A stretch of DNA of 14,850 nucleotides, from contig DASZYF010000209.1 in assembly GCA_035545535.1 (NCBI GenBank), positions 1 to 14,850 on the forward strand, read 5' to 3'. The stretch comes from DASZYF01 sp035545535. Its GTDB lineage: Bacteria; Actinomycetota; Actinomycetes; Mycobacteriales; CAJCIY01. Below are positions 1-6,956 of the stretch, piece by piece. Below the pieces are notes generated by a model. The model saw only the letters and a list, made by a program, of their open reading frames with translations. It searched no databases and had not been told where the DNA came from. Position numbers and translations under genes: made by a program. The first letter of the stretch is position 1, and the number at the start of each line of letters is the position of its first letter.

Positions 1-1072
1 CCACGTCGAGCCGGCGCTCGCCGTCGCCGACGAGCTGCGCGCCCGCGGGCACCGGCCCGTGCTGCTCGGCACCGAGACGGGCCTCGAGACCCGCCTGGTG
101 CCGGCCCGGGGTCACGAGCTGCGGACCATCCCGCGCGTGCCGCTGCCGCGGAAGCCGGGGGCGGACCTGCTGCGGCTGCCCGCCCGGCTGTCGGCGGCCG
201 TGCGGGCGGCCGCGGCCGTCATCGACGACGTCGGCGCGTCCGCGGTCGTCGGCTTCGGCGGCTACGTCAGCGCACCTGCGTACCTCGCCGCGCGGCGGCA
301 CAGGCGACGACACATCGGGATCGTCGTGCACGAGGCCAACCCGCTGCCCGGGTTCGCCAACCGCCTCGGCGCGCGGCTCACGACGCACGTCGCCATCAGC
401 GTTCCGGGCACGCCGCTGCGGCACGCCGTGCTCACCGGGCTGCCGCTGCGCGCCGCCATCACCGGGCTCGACCGCGCTGCCCGGCGTGCCGACGCCCGCA
501 CGGAGCTCGGCCTCGCCCCGGACCGCCCGGCGCTCCTCGTCACCGGCGGCTCGCAAGGTGCGCGTCGCCTGAACGACGCCGCCACCGGCGCCGCCCGCGC
601 ACTGTCCGACGCGGGCGTGCAGGTGCTGCACGTGGCCGGCCCGAAGAACGTCGATGACGTGCGGGCCGCGGTGCCCGCGGACATCTCCGGCTACGCCGTG
701 ATCGCGTACTGCGACGACATGCCGGCGGCCTACGCCGCCGCCGACCTCGCGCTGTGCCGCGCCGGCGCTGTGACGTGCGCTGAGCTCGCCGCCGTCGGCC
801 TCCCGGCCGTCTACGTGCCGCTGCCCATCGGCAACGGCGAGCAGCGCCGCAACGCGGAGCCCACCGTCGCGGCCGGCGGGGGAGTGCTCGTGGACGACGC
901 CGTGCTCACCAGCGACGAGCTGCTGCGGGTCGCGCTGCCGCTGCTCACCGCTCCCGACCGGCTGGCGGCGATGGGTGCGGCCGCGCGCCGGGCGCTGCCG
1001 CTCGACGCGAGCGCGCGGGTCGCCGACCTGGCGGAGCAGGCCGCGGGCGTCGGGAAGGATGGCTCCTCGTGA
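1..1072 (+). CDS. murG: UDP-GlcNAc:lipid I N-acetylglucosaminyltransferase MurG, 5' end truncated by window
   Basis: MurG transfers GlcNAc from UDP-GlcNAc to lipid I on the inner face of the membrane, making lipid II. The reading frame is open from base 2, where the first visible residues, HVEPALAVADELRARG, are the tail of the family's N-terminal GGTxGH loop; about 10-20 residues are missing upstream. Family motifs follow in order: the second glycine-rich loop FGGYVSAPAYLA (about 250-285), HEANPLPGFANR (about 329-364), the donor-side loop VTGGSQGARRLN (about 538-573), and the UDP-GlcNAc-binding stretch RAGAVTCAELAAVGLPAVYV ending in GNGEQRRNA (about 759-855). No membrane helix is seen, as expected for this peripheral GT28 enzyme. 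The stop overlaps the murC start as GTGA (1069-1072), so the two are probably translationally coupled. The internal GTG at 59 is not the true start, because homology runs upstream of it. Confidence 0.96.
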   Translation, partial: HVEPALAVADELRARGHRPVLLGTETGLETRLVPARGHELRTIPRVPLPRKPGADLLRLPARLSAAVRAAAAVIDDVGASAVVGFGGYVSAPAYLAARRHRRRHIGIVVHEANPLPGFANRLGARLTTHVAISVPGTPLRHAVLTGLPLRAAITGLDRAARRADARTELGLAPDRPALLVTGGSQGARRLNDAATGAARALSDAGVQVLHVAGPKNVDDVRAAVPADISGYAVIAYCDDMPAAYAAADLALCRAGAVTCAELAAVGLPAVYVPLPIGNGEQRRNAEPTVAAGGGVLVDDAVLTSDELLRVALPLLTAPDRLAAMGAAARRALPLDASARVADLAEQAAGVGKDGSS

Positions 1073-2475
1073 GCCGCAGCACCGCCGACGCGGACCTGTC
1101 GAAGGTCCACCTGATCGGCGTCGGGGGTGCGGGCATGAGCGGCATCGCCCGCGTCCTGCTCGCCCGCGGCGCATCGGTGTCCGGGTGCGATGCGCGGGAC
1201 TCGCGCGTCCTCGAGGCGCTCCGCCAGATCGGCGCCGACGTGCACGTCGGTCACGACCGTGCCCACGTCGTGCGCGCCGGACGTGACGCCACCGTCGTCG
1301 TGTCGAGCGCGATCCGGGCCGACAACGACGAGCTCGTCGCCGCCCGCGAGCAGGGCAACGTGGTGCTGAAGCGCGGGGCGGCGCTCGCCGCGCTGATGGC
1401 AGGCAACCGTGGCATCGCGGTCGCCGGCACGCACGGCAAGACGACGACGACGTCGATGCTCACCGTCGCGCTGCAGCAGGCCGGCCTCGACCCGTCCTTC
1501 GCCATCGGCGGCGATCTCAACGAGCCGGGGAGCAACGCCCACCAGGGCAGCGGTGACGTGTTCGTCGCCGAGGCTGATGAGAGTGACGGCTCGTTCCTGC
1601 TCCTCGCGCCGGAGATCGCGGTCGTCACCAACGTCGAGGCCGACCACCTCGACCACTACGGCGACGCCGCCGCGGTGGATGCCGCGTTCGACGCGTTCAT
1701 CGACCGCATCCGTCCCGGCGGCACGCTCGTCGCGTGCGCCGACGACCCCGGTGCCCGCCGGGTCGCCGACGTCGCCCGGGCGCACGGCGTCGACGTGCGC
1801 ACCTACGGCGAGGCCGCGGACGCCGACGTGCGCATCGTCGAGCTCGTGCTCACCGAGACCGGGGGATCGGTGACGACCCTCGCAGACGCGACCGGCGAGA
1901 TCGGCCGCCAGGTGCTGTCGGTGCCGGGCCGCCACAACGCCCTCAACGCGACGGCCGCGCTCGCCGTCGTGCAGCGCCTCGGCGTCCCGCTGCCGCAGGT
2001 GGCCGAGGGGCTGCAGGCGTTCGCCGGCGCCCGCCGCCGCATGGAGACCAAGGGCAGCGCTCGCGGCGTCCGGGTCGTCGACAGCTACGCGCACCACCCG
2101 ACAGAGGTCATGGCCGACCTGCGCGCCGCGCGCCAGCTCGCCGGCGACGGGCGCGTGGTCGCCGCCTTCCAGCCGCACCTCTACAGCCGCACCGCGTTCT
2201 TCGCCGCCGACTTCGGCCGCGCCCTGTCGGCGGCCGACATCGTCGTCGTGATGGACGTCTACGGCGCGCGCGAGGACCCCGTGCCCGGCGTCACCGGTGC
2301 GCTCATCGCCGACGCGGTGCCCGCGGGCACCGAGGTGCACTACGAGCCGTCGTGGGTGTCCGTCCCGCCGCTGCTCGCCTCGCTGGCGCAGCGCGGCGAC
2401 CTCGTCATCACCCTCGGCGCGGGGGACATCACGCAGCTCGGCCCGGTGGTCCTCGACGAGCTCACGACGCGATGA
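1069..2475 (+). CDS. murC: UDP-N-acetylmuramate--L-alanine ligase MurC
   Basis: MurC is the cytoplasmic ATP-dependent ligase that adds L-Ala to UDP-MurNAc, the first step of stem-peptide assembly. The protein is 468 aa, normal for the family. An N-terminal Rossmann-like UDP-binding domain carries VHLIGVGGAGMSGIARVL (about 13-30). The ATP P-loop is GTHGKTTTT (120-128, Lys124). The central Mur ligase domain shows EADESDGSF and VTNVEADHLDHYGD. The C-terminal domain carries PGRHNALNATAALAV and the motif DSYAHHPTEV. The start is GTG at 1069, chosen because it overlaps the murG stop by four bases and places the N-terminal motif at the usual distance. The stop at 2473-2475 lies in ATGA, inside the first unit of a 14-base triple repeat that leads into murB. 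Confidence 0.97.
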   Translation: MSRSTADADLSKVHLIGVGGAGMSGIARVLLARGASVSGCDARDSRVLEALRQIGADVHVGHDRAHVVRAGRDATVVVSSAIRADNDELVAAREQGNVVLKRGAALAALMAGNRGIAVAGTHGKTTTTSMLTVALQQAGLDPSFAIGGDLNEPGSNAHQGSGDVFVAEADESDGSFLLLAPEIAVVTNVEADHLDHYGDAAAVDAAFDAFIDRIRPGGTLVACADDPGARRVADVARAHGVDVRTYGEAADADVRIVELVLTETGGSVTTLADATGEIGRQVLSVPGRHNALNATAALAVVQRLGVPLPQVAEGLQAFAGARRRMETKGSARGVRVVDSYAHHPTEVMADLRAARQLAGDGRVVAAFQPHLYSRTAFFAADFGRALSAADIVVVMDVYGAREDPVPGVTGALIADAVPAGTEVHYEPSWVSVPPLLASLAQRGDLVITLGAGDITQLGPVVLDELTTR

Positions 2476-2512
2476 GCTCGCCCCGATGAGCTCGCACAGA
2501 TGAGCTCGCACA
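2471..2512 (+). repeat. Three tandem 14-bp units across the murC stop and murB start
   Basis: Three head-to-tail 14-base units lie at 2471-2484, 2485-2498 and 2499-2512. Units 2 and 3 are identical (GATGAGCTCGCACA); unit 1 ends CCCC instead of CACA. Because 14 is not a multiple of three, each copy puts an ATG in a different frame (2472, 2486, 2500). The first two ATGs open five-codon frames (MSSPR and MSSHR), each ending in a TGA that overlaps the next ATG as ATGA. Only the third frame stays open, and it is murB. Confidence 0.95.
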
Positions 2513-3474
2513 TGAACATCGCCGACCTCGACGCCTGGGACCCGCGCGCCGACCCCGCCGAGGTCACGCGCCTCGGCGCGCTGCTCGACTCCGCACCCGG
2601 TGCGCCCGAGGTGAAGCGCGCGCACCCGCTCGCGCCCTGGACGACGCTCAAGGTCGGCGGCGCGGCCGCGCTGCTCGTCGAGCCCGCCGACCATGACGAG
2701 CTCGCGGTCGTGCTGCGCGCTCTGGCGACGACCGACGCGGACGCGGTGCCGATGCTCGTGATGGGACGCGGCTCGAACCTGCTCGTCTCCGACGACGGCT
2801 TCCCGGGCATCGTCGTCCGGCTCGGCGCCGGCTTCACCGCGATCGGGCGCGACGGCCTGCACGTCACCGCCGGCGGTGCCGCGTCGATGCCGGTGCTCGC
2901 GACGTTCACCGCCAACGAAGGGCTCTCCGGACTCGAGTTCGCCGCGGGGGTGCCGGCAACGGTCGGGGGATCGGTGCGGATGAACGCGGGAGCGCACGGC
3001 GGTGAGGTCGCCGACTGCCTGGTGACCGCTGAGCTCGCCACCGCTGACGGCGTGCGCGACGTGCCGCGCGCCGAGCTCGGCCTGTCCTACCGGCACTCCG
3101 CGCTGCCGCCCCGCTCCGTCGTCACCGGTGCGACGTGGGCGCTCACCACTGACGACACCGATGCGGTGCGCGCGCGCCTCGACGAGGTGCGCGCCTGGCG
3201 CCGGGCGACGCAGCCGATCGGTGAGCGCACGTGCGGCTCGACGTTCACGAACCCCGAAGGCGACAGCGCCGGACGGCTCATCGAAGCGGCCGGGTTGAAG
3301 GGCCTGCGCGTCGGCGGTGCGCAGGTGAGCCGGATGCACGCGAACTTCATCGAGACCGACGTCGGTGCGCGCGCAGCCGACGTGCTCGCGGTCGTGCAGA
3401 CCGTGCAGGAGAGGGTGCTCGCCGCGGGCGGACCGCGCCTGCGGCCCGAGGTGCGCGTCGTCGGTCGCTTCTAG
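2500..3474 (+). CDS. murB: UDP-N-acetylenolpyruvoylglucosamine reductase MurB
   Basis: MurB is the FAD-containing cytoplasmic enzyme that reduces UDP-GlcNAc-enolpyruvate to UDP-MurNAc with NADPH. The protein is 324 aa. FAD-domain motifs are visible: TTLKVGGAAALLVEP, MGRGSNLLVSDDGFPG and EFAAGVPATVGGSVRMNAGAHGG. The substrate side shows YRHS and CGSTFTNP, whose Ser247 matches the catalytic serine of the family. GGAQVSRMHANFI and a late Glu in RPEVRVVGRF complete the active site. The start is uncertain between ATG 2500 and ATG 2512 (four codons shorter). No convincing SD precedes either; 2500 is preferred because it overlaps an upstream mini-frame stop as ATGA. murB occupies the place where many actinobacteria carry ftsQ, between murC and ftsZ. 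Confidence 0.96.
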   Translation: MSSHMNIADLDAWDPRADPAEVTRLGALLDSAPGAPEVKRAHPLAPWTTLKVGGAAALLVEPADHDELAVVLRALATTDADAVPMLVMGRGSNLLVSDDGFPGIVVRLGAGFTAIGRDGLHVTAGGAASMPVLATFTANEGLSGLEFAAGVPATVGGSVRMNAGAHGGEVADCLVTAELATADGVRDVPRAELGLSYRHSALPPRSVVTGATWALTTDDTDAVRARLDEVRAWRRATQPIGERTCGSTFTNPEGDSAGRLIEAAGLKGLRVGGAQVSRMHANFIETDVGARAADVLAVVQTVQERVLAAGGPRLRPEVRVVGRF

Positions 3475-3523
3475 CCGGCCGGACCCGGGGTCACCGGACT
3501 GCGGTGAATGTCGACACGCGGGC

Positions 3524-3553
3524 TTGACCACCCGCGCGGGATCCCTCTACCTT
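3524..3553 (+). promoter_or_regulatory. Candidate sigma-70-type promoter for ftsZ
   Basis: A -35 TTGACC (3524-3529) and a -10 TACCTT (3548-3553) are separated by 18 bases in the murB-ftsZ gap. They fit the vegetative actinobacterial consensus (TTGACN, TAnnnT). Transcription from here would give a leader of roughly 150 nt before the ftsZ GTG at 3711. The rest of the 236-base gap holds the inverted repeat at 3582-3609 and a small hairpin (CGTGCA/TGCACG, 3669-3674 with 3682-3687). No gene is seen in it. Confidence 0.6.
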
Positions 3554-3581
3554 TCCCGCACGGTTCGCAATCTGACATAAC

Positions 3582-3609
3582 TATAACCCTCTGGTTGAGG
3601 GTGAGGGTT
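3582..3609 (+). promoter_or_regulatory. A/T-rich inverted repeat upstream of ftsZ (possible operator or second promoter)
   Basis: ACCCTC (3586-3591) and GAGGGT (3597-3602) are a perfect 6-bp inverted repeat around TGGTT. A second arm, GAGGGTT (3603-3609), also pairs perfectly with AACCCTC (3585-3591), so there are two alternative partners. The left arm overlaps a -10-like TATAAC (3582-3587). The patch from about 3570 to 3590 is strikingly A/T-rich for this DNA. It lies downstream of the promoter at 3524, so it could be an operator, a leader hairpin or a second promoter. The sequence does not decide which. Confidence 0.5.
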
Positions 3610-3710
3610 GGGTCGGAGCGCACCGGTGGCGTCTTCCCCTCGCCGCCGAAGGCCGGTGGACGGACGCGCGTGCATTCCCCGTGCACGACAGACGAGAGAG
3701 GTACTTCCCC

Positions 3711-4904
3711 GTGGCTGCACCCCAGAACTACCTGGCGGTGATCAAGGTCGTCGGCATCGGCGGCGGTGGCGTCAACGCGGTGAACCGCATGATCGAGTGC
3801 GGTCTCAAGGGTGTTGAGTTCATCGCGGTCAACACCGACGCGCAGGCGCTGCTCATGAGCGACGCCGACGTGAAGCTCGACGTCGGCCGCGAGCTGACGC
3901 GCGGTCTCGGTGCCGGCGCCGACCCCGAGGTCGGTCGCAAGGCGGCCGAGGACCACCGCGAGGAGATCGAAGAGGTGCTCAAGGGCGCCGACATGGTGTT
4001 CGTCACCGCGGGCGAGGGCGGCGGCACGGGCACCGGCGGCGCGCCGGTCGTGGCCCGCGTCGCGCGCGACCTCGGTGCGCTGACCATCGGCGTGGTCACC
4101 CGTCCGTTCGCGTTCGAAGGGGCGCGCCGCGCCGACCAGGCCGAGAGCGGCATCGAGTCGCTGCGCGGCGAGGTCGACACGCTCATCGTCATCCCGAACG
4201 ACCGCCTCGTGGAGACCAGCGACCGCAACGTCACCGTCATGGAGGCGTTCCAGTCGGCCGACCAGGTGCTCCTGCAGGGCGTGCAGGGCATCACCGACCT
4301 CATCACGACGCCGGGCCTCATCAACCTCGACTTCGCCGACGTCCGCACCGTCATGAAGGATGCGGGCTCCGCGCTCATGGGCATCGGCTCGGCCCGCGGC
4401 GACGACCGCAGCCAGGTCGCGGCCGAGATGGCGATCGCCAGCCCGCTGCTCGAGTCGAGCATGGAAGGTGCGCGCGGCGTCCTCATCAACATCAGCGGTG
4501 GCAGCGACCTCGGCCTGTTCGAGATCACCAACGCCGCCGACATCGTGCGCGAGGCCGCGTCACCCGAGGCGAACATCATCTTCGGCACCGTCATCGACGA
4601 CGCGCTCGGCGACGAGGTGCGCATCACCGTCATCGCCGCGGGCTTCGAAGGTGGGGCTCCGCGTCCCCGCGCCGCGGCTCCGCGGCGCGCGGCCGTCGCT
4701 CCGGCGCCGGTCGTCGTCGAGGCGCCGGACCCCGAGCCGGAGCCGGTCGGCGTCGCGTCCTACGCGTCGGACACCCCGACCCGCACCGTGACCTTCGACG
4801 ACTACGCGGACGAGCCGCGGCGCGGTGGGCTCCGTCCCGAGCCGCGCCGTCCGGTCGTGTTCGAGGACGACGACGACCTGGACGTCCCCGACTTCCTGAA
4901 GTAG
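3711..4904 (+). CDS. ftsZ: Cell division protein FtsZ
   Basis: FtsZ is the tubulin-like GTPase that polymerises into the division ring. From the GTG at 3711 it is 397 aa. The N-terminus AAPQNYLAVIKV matches actinobacterial FtsZ. GGGVNAVNRM forms the first nucleotide loop, the tubulin signature GGGTGTGG is at 103-110, and the T7 synergy loop NLDFADV is at 205-211 with Asp207 and Asp210. A variable Pro/Ala/Arg linker (about 317-385) leads to the conserved C-terminal peptide DLDVPDFLK that binds SepF and other partners. An in-frame GTG at 3681 would add ten residues. 3711 is preferred because GAGAGAGG (3694-3701) lies nine bases upstream and the protein then starts as in relatives. A promoter at 3524-3553, long leader, 3' repeat and hairpin at 4959 suggest a semi-independent unit. 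Confidence 0.98.
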   Translation: MAAPQNYLAVIKVVGIGGGGVNAVNRMIECGLKGVEFIAVNTDAQALLMSDADVKLDVGRELTRGLGAGADPEVGRKAAEDHREEIEEVLKGADMVFVTAGEGGGTGTGGAPVVARVARDLGALTIGVVTRPFAFEGARRADQAESGIESLRGEVDTLIVIPNDRLVETSDRNVTVMEAFQSADQVLLQGVQGITDLITTPGLINLDFADVRTVMKDAGSALMGIGSARGDDRSQVAAEMAIASPLLESSMEGARGVLINISGGSDLGLFEITNAADIVREAASPEANIIFGTVIDDALGDEVRITVIAAGFEGGAPRPRAAAPRRAAVAPAPVVVEAPDPEPEPVGVASYASDTPTRTVTFDDYADEPRRGGLRPEPRRPVVFEDDDDLDVPDFLK

Positions 4905-4935
4905 CTGACTGAAGCAGCTGAAGCAGCTGAAGCAG
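4896..4935 (+). repeat. CTGAAGCAG triplicate derived from the ftsZ stop region
   Basis: Three perfect tandem copies of CTGAAGCAG occupy 4909-4935. The last codons of ftsZ, CTGAAGTAG (4896-4904), are a one-base variant in which CAG is the TAG stop, separated from the array by CTGA. The array looks like slippage that copied the end of ftsZ into its 3' untranslated region. Confidence 0.85.
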
Positions 4936-4958
4936 GCGCACGGCTCGCTGCTCGACGA

Positions 4959-4983
4959 AGCCCCGGTCCCCTCGGCCGGGGCT
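4959..4983 (+). terminator. GC-rich hairpin after ftsZ (possible terminator or attenuator)
   Basis: AGCCCCGG (4959-4966) pairs perfectly with CCGGGGCT (4976-4983) around a nine-base loop. It lies between the ftsZ stop and the pgeF SD. No U-tract follows, so it is either a U-less actinobacterial terminator, a partial terminator that lowers downstream expression, or an mRNA-stabilising 3' structure. Confidence 0.5.
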
Positions 4984-5010
4984 CCGTCATGTCTCGGGGA
5001 GACTGGGCCG

Positions 5011-5712
5011 GTGCGGGTGACGGCCGGGTTCACGGGGCGGTTCACCGACGGTGCGGTGAGCGCCGCGCCGTACGACACGTGGAACCTCGGCACGCACGTC
5101 GGGGACGACCCCGCCGCCGTCACGGCCAACCGCGCGTTGCTCGCGCAGCGCACCGGCGTGGACGTCGCCGACCTGGTGTTCATGGAACAGGTGCACGGAC
5201 CGCACATCGCGGTCGTCGACGGACGCCGGCCGGACGCGGTGCCGGGCGTCGACGCCGTCATCACCGCCGAGCCCGGCCTGGCGCTCGTCGTGCTCGTCGC
5301 CGACTGCGTGCCCGTCCTGCTCGTCGACCCGGCGAGCGGCGTGCGTGCGGCAGTGCACGCCGGCCGGCGCGGCGTGGCCAACGGCATCGTCACGGCCACG
5401 GTCGAGCAGCTGCGCACGATGGGGGCGAACCCGTGGGCGCGGCTCGGGCCGTGCATCGGGGGCTGCTGCTACGAGGTCGGGCCGGACGTGTTCGACGAGG
5501 TCGTCGCGGTCGCGCCGGAGGCCGCCTCCACCACGCGCGCCGGGACCCGCAGCCTCGACCTGCGCCGCGCGGTCGTCGCCCAGCTCGAGCGCGCGGGCGT
5601 GCAGCAGGTCAGCGCCGACGCCGCCTGCACCGCCGACGACCCGCGCTGCTTCTCCTACCGACGCGACGGCGTCACCGGCCGCATGGCCGGCATCGTCGCG
5701 GCGTTCGCGTGA
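5011..5712 (+). CDS. pgeF: Peptidoglycan editing factor PgeF / laccase-domain (YfiH) purine nucleoside enzyme
   Basis: This is a 233-aa member of the YfiH/PgeF multicopper-oxidase-fold family. Members have been reported to act on purine nucleosides and, in E. coli, to prevent misincorporation of L-Ser into muropeptides, which suits a place beside mur genes. The expected metal ligands are present: EQVHG (His62), VADCVPVLLVD (Cys99) and AVHAGRRG (His116), followed by GPCIGGCCYEVGPDV. Arg119 stands where Trp is common (VHAGWRG), a small deviation. The GTG start at 5011 is supported by GGGGAG (4996-5001) nine bases upstream. The stop overlaps the yggS GTG as GTGA (5709-5712). Which activity matters in this organism cannot be read from sequence. 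Confidence 0.93.
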   Translation: MRVTAGFTGRFTDGAVSAAPYDTWNLGTHVGDDPAAVTANRALLAQRTGVDVADLVFMEQVHGPHIAVVDGRRPDAVPGVDAVITAEPGLALVVLVADCVPVLLVDPASGVRAAVHAGRRGVANGIVTATVEQLRTMGANPWARLGPCIGGCCYEVGPDVFDEVVAVAPEAASTTRAGTRSLDLRRAVVAQLERAGVQQVSADAACTADDPRCFSYRRDGVTGRMAGIVAAFA

Positions 5713-6401
5713 CCCACCGGGGCGCCGAGGTCGCGGCCAACCTCGGCGACGTGCGCGCCCGCATCGCCGCCGCCTGCGCCGCGGCGGGGCGGGACGCCGG
5801 CGACGTCGAGCTCGTCGCGATCACCAAGACGTTCCCGCTCACCGACGTCGAGCACCTGGCCGCCGCCGGCCAGCACGTCTTCGGGGAGAGCCGTGACCAG
5901 GAGGGCCGCGCCAAGGCCGCCGCCCGCGCCGACCTCGAGTGGCACTTCGTCGGCCGGCTGCAGACCAACAAGGCGCGTTCGGTCGGGGGGTGGGCCCGCG
6001 TGGTCGAGTCCTTCGACCGGGCCGAGCTCGCGGCCCCTCTGGCCCGGGGCGCGGCCGAGGTCGGCGCGGCGGCACCGATCGTCCTCATCCAGGTGAGCCT
6101 CGACGGCGACCCCGAGCGCGGGGGAGCGCGACCGGCCGACGTCGCCCGGGTGGCCGCCGCCGCGACCGCCGCCGGTCTCGACGTGCGCGGCGTCATGGCC
6201 GTCGCGCCGCTCCGCGCCGACCCGCAGCGGGCGTTCGCGCAGCTCCGCTCCGTGCGCGACGGGCTGTCGTCCGAGCTGCCGGGCGCGCGCTGGATCTCCG
6301 CCGGGATGTCCGGCGACCTCGAGGCCGCGGTGGCCGAGGGCGCGACACACGTGCGCATCGGGTCGGCGTTGCTCGGTCGTCGGCCGCCCCCGACGGGCTA
6401 G
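5709..6401 (+). CDS. yggS: YggS/PLPBP family pyridoxal phosphate homeostasis protein
   Basis: A 230-aa PLP-binding TIM-barrel protein of the YggS/PROSC family, which has no known catalytic reaction and balances vitamin B6 and amino-acid pools. The PLP lysine is Lys40 in VAITKTFP. Other signatures are HVFGESRDQE (family form GENxxQE), WHFVGRLQTNK, and the C-terminal phosphate-binding region SAGMSGDLEAAVAEGATHVRIGSALLG. The length is exactly typical. The GTG start at 5709 overlaps the pgeF stop by four bases, giving coupling. The coding frame happens to be open upstream as far as the ftsZ stop, but that extension lies across pgeF in another frame and lacks family similarity. The position between pgeF and sepF is standard for actinobacteria. 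Confidence 0.96.
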   Translation: MTHRGAEVAANLGDVRARIAAACAAAGRDAGDVELVAITKTFPLTDVEHLAAAGQHVFGESRDQEGRAKAAARADLEWHFVGRLQTNKARSVGGWARVVESFDRAELAAPLARGAAEVGAAAPIVLIQVSLDGDPERGGARPADVARVAAAATAAGLDVRGVMAVAPLRADPQRAFAQLRSVRDGLSSELPGARWISAGMSGDLEAAVAEGATHVRIGSALLGRRPPPTG

Positions 6402-6404
6402 CAT
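6399..6404 (+). promoter_or_regulatory. Possible -10 box for a leaderless sepF transcript
   Basis: TAGCAT (6399-6404) fits TAnnnT and ends six bases before the sepF ATG at 6411; its TAG is also the yggS stop codon. No SD sequence precedes sepF. This spacing is what a leaderless actinobacterial transcript would show. No good -35 lies 16-19 bases upstream, so the call is weak. Confidence 0.35.
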
Positions 6405-6410
6405 CCGAGC

Positions 6411-6941
6411 ATGGCCGGGCTCCTGCGCAAGTCGATGCTGTACCTCGGTCTCGTCGACGACGAGGAGGGCTACGCCGAGCACGACCAGTTCGGCGACGAC
6501 TACGGCTACGGCGAGCAGGGGTACGACGAGCCCGCCTACGACGACCGTCCCGCGCGTCCCGAGCCCGAGCGCCGCAGCGTCCGCACCCTCGACCGCCAGG
6601 ACCGGGGCGCCGGCCTCGCCGTCGCCGAGGCACCGGCCGCGCGGCCGCAGTCAGGCGGCGGCCTGTCGCGCATCACGACGCTGCACCCGCGCACCTACAA
6701 CGACGCCCGTGCGATCGGCGAGGAGTACCGCCGTGGGGCGCCCGTCATCATGAACCTGACCGAGATGGACGAAGCCGACGCGAAGCGCCTCGTCGACTTC
6801 GCCGCCGGCCTGACGTTCGGCCTGCGCGGTCGCATCGAGAAGGTGACCAAGGGCGTGTTCCTGCTCAGCCCGCACGGCGTGGACGTCACGCTCGACGCCG
6901 ACACCGGCGTCGTGCAAGGCGGCTTCTACAACCAGTCCTGA
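6411..6941 (+). CDS. sepF: Cell division protein SepF
   Basis: SepF is the membrane anchor and bundling partner of FtsZ; in actinobacteria, which lack FtsA, it is the essential Z-ring tether. The protein is 176 aa. The N-terminal MAGLLRKSMLYLGL is an amphipathic membrane-binding helix. An acidic, Tyr/Gly-rich disordered linker follows (about 16-80). The C-terminal SepF core (about 86-165) contains HPRTYNDARAIGEEYRRG, PVIMNLTEMD (111-120) and RLVDFAAGLTFGLRGRIEKV, which make the FtsZ-binding dimer. ATG 6411 starts the recognisable N-terminal helix. There is no SD sequence, and a TAGCAT box six bases upstream may drive a leaderless message. The gap to yggS is nine bases. Confidence 0.97.
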   Translation: MAGLLRKSMLYLGLVDDEEGYAEHDQFGDDYGYGEQGYDEPAYDDRPARPEPERRSVRTLDRQDRGAGLAVAEAPAARPQSGGGLSRITTLHPRTYNDARAIGEEYRRGAPVIMNLTEMDEADAKRLVDFAAGLTFGLRGRIEKVTKGVFLLSPHGVDVTLDADTGVVQGGFYNQS

Positions 6942-6956
6942 CGTCACCTCTCGTAC

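Noticed and set aside
811..3531. 906-codon open frame on the minus strand
   Set aside because: It is antisense to murG, murC and murB, is rich in Arg/His/Gly as expected from GC-rich shadow frames, and shows no domain.
3681..3710. Upstream GTG start for ftsZ
   Set aside because: It would add ten residues absent from relatives and would place the GAGAGAGG SD sequence inside the coding region.
4905..5708. Open frame joining ftsZ (past its TAG) to yggS, suggesting a read-through fusion
   Set aside because: ftsZ and yggS share a frame by chance. The intervening residues are Arg/Gly-rich, overlap the well-supported pgeF in another frame and have no similarity to either protein.
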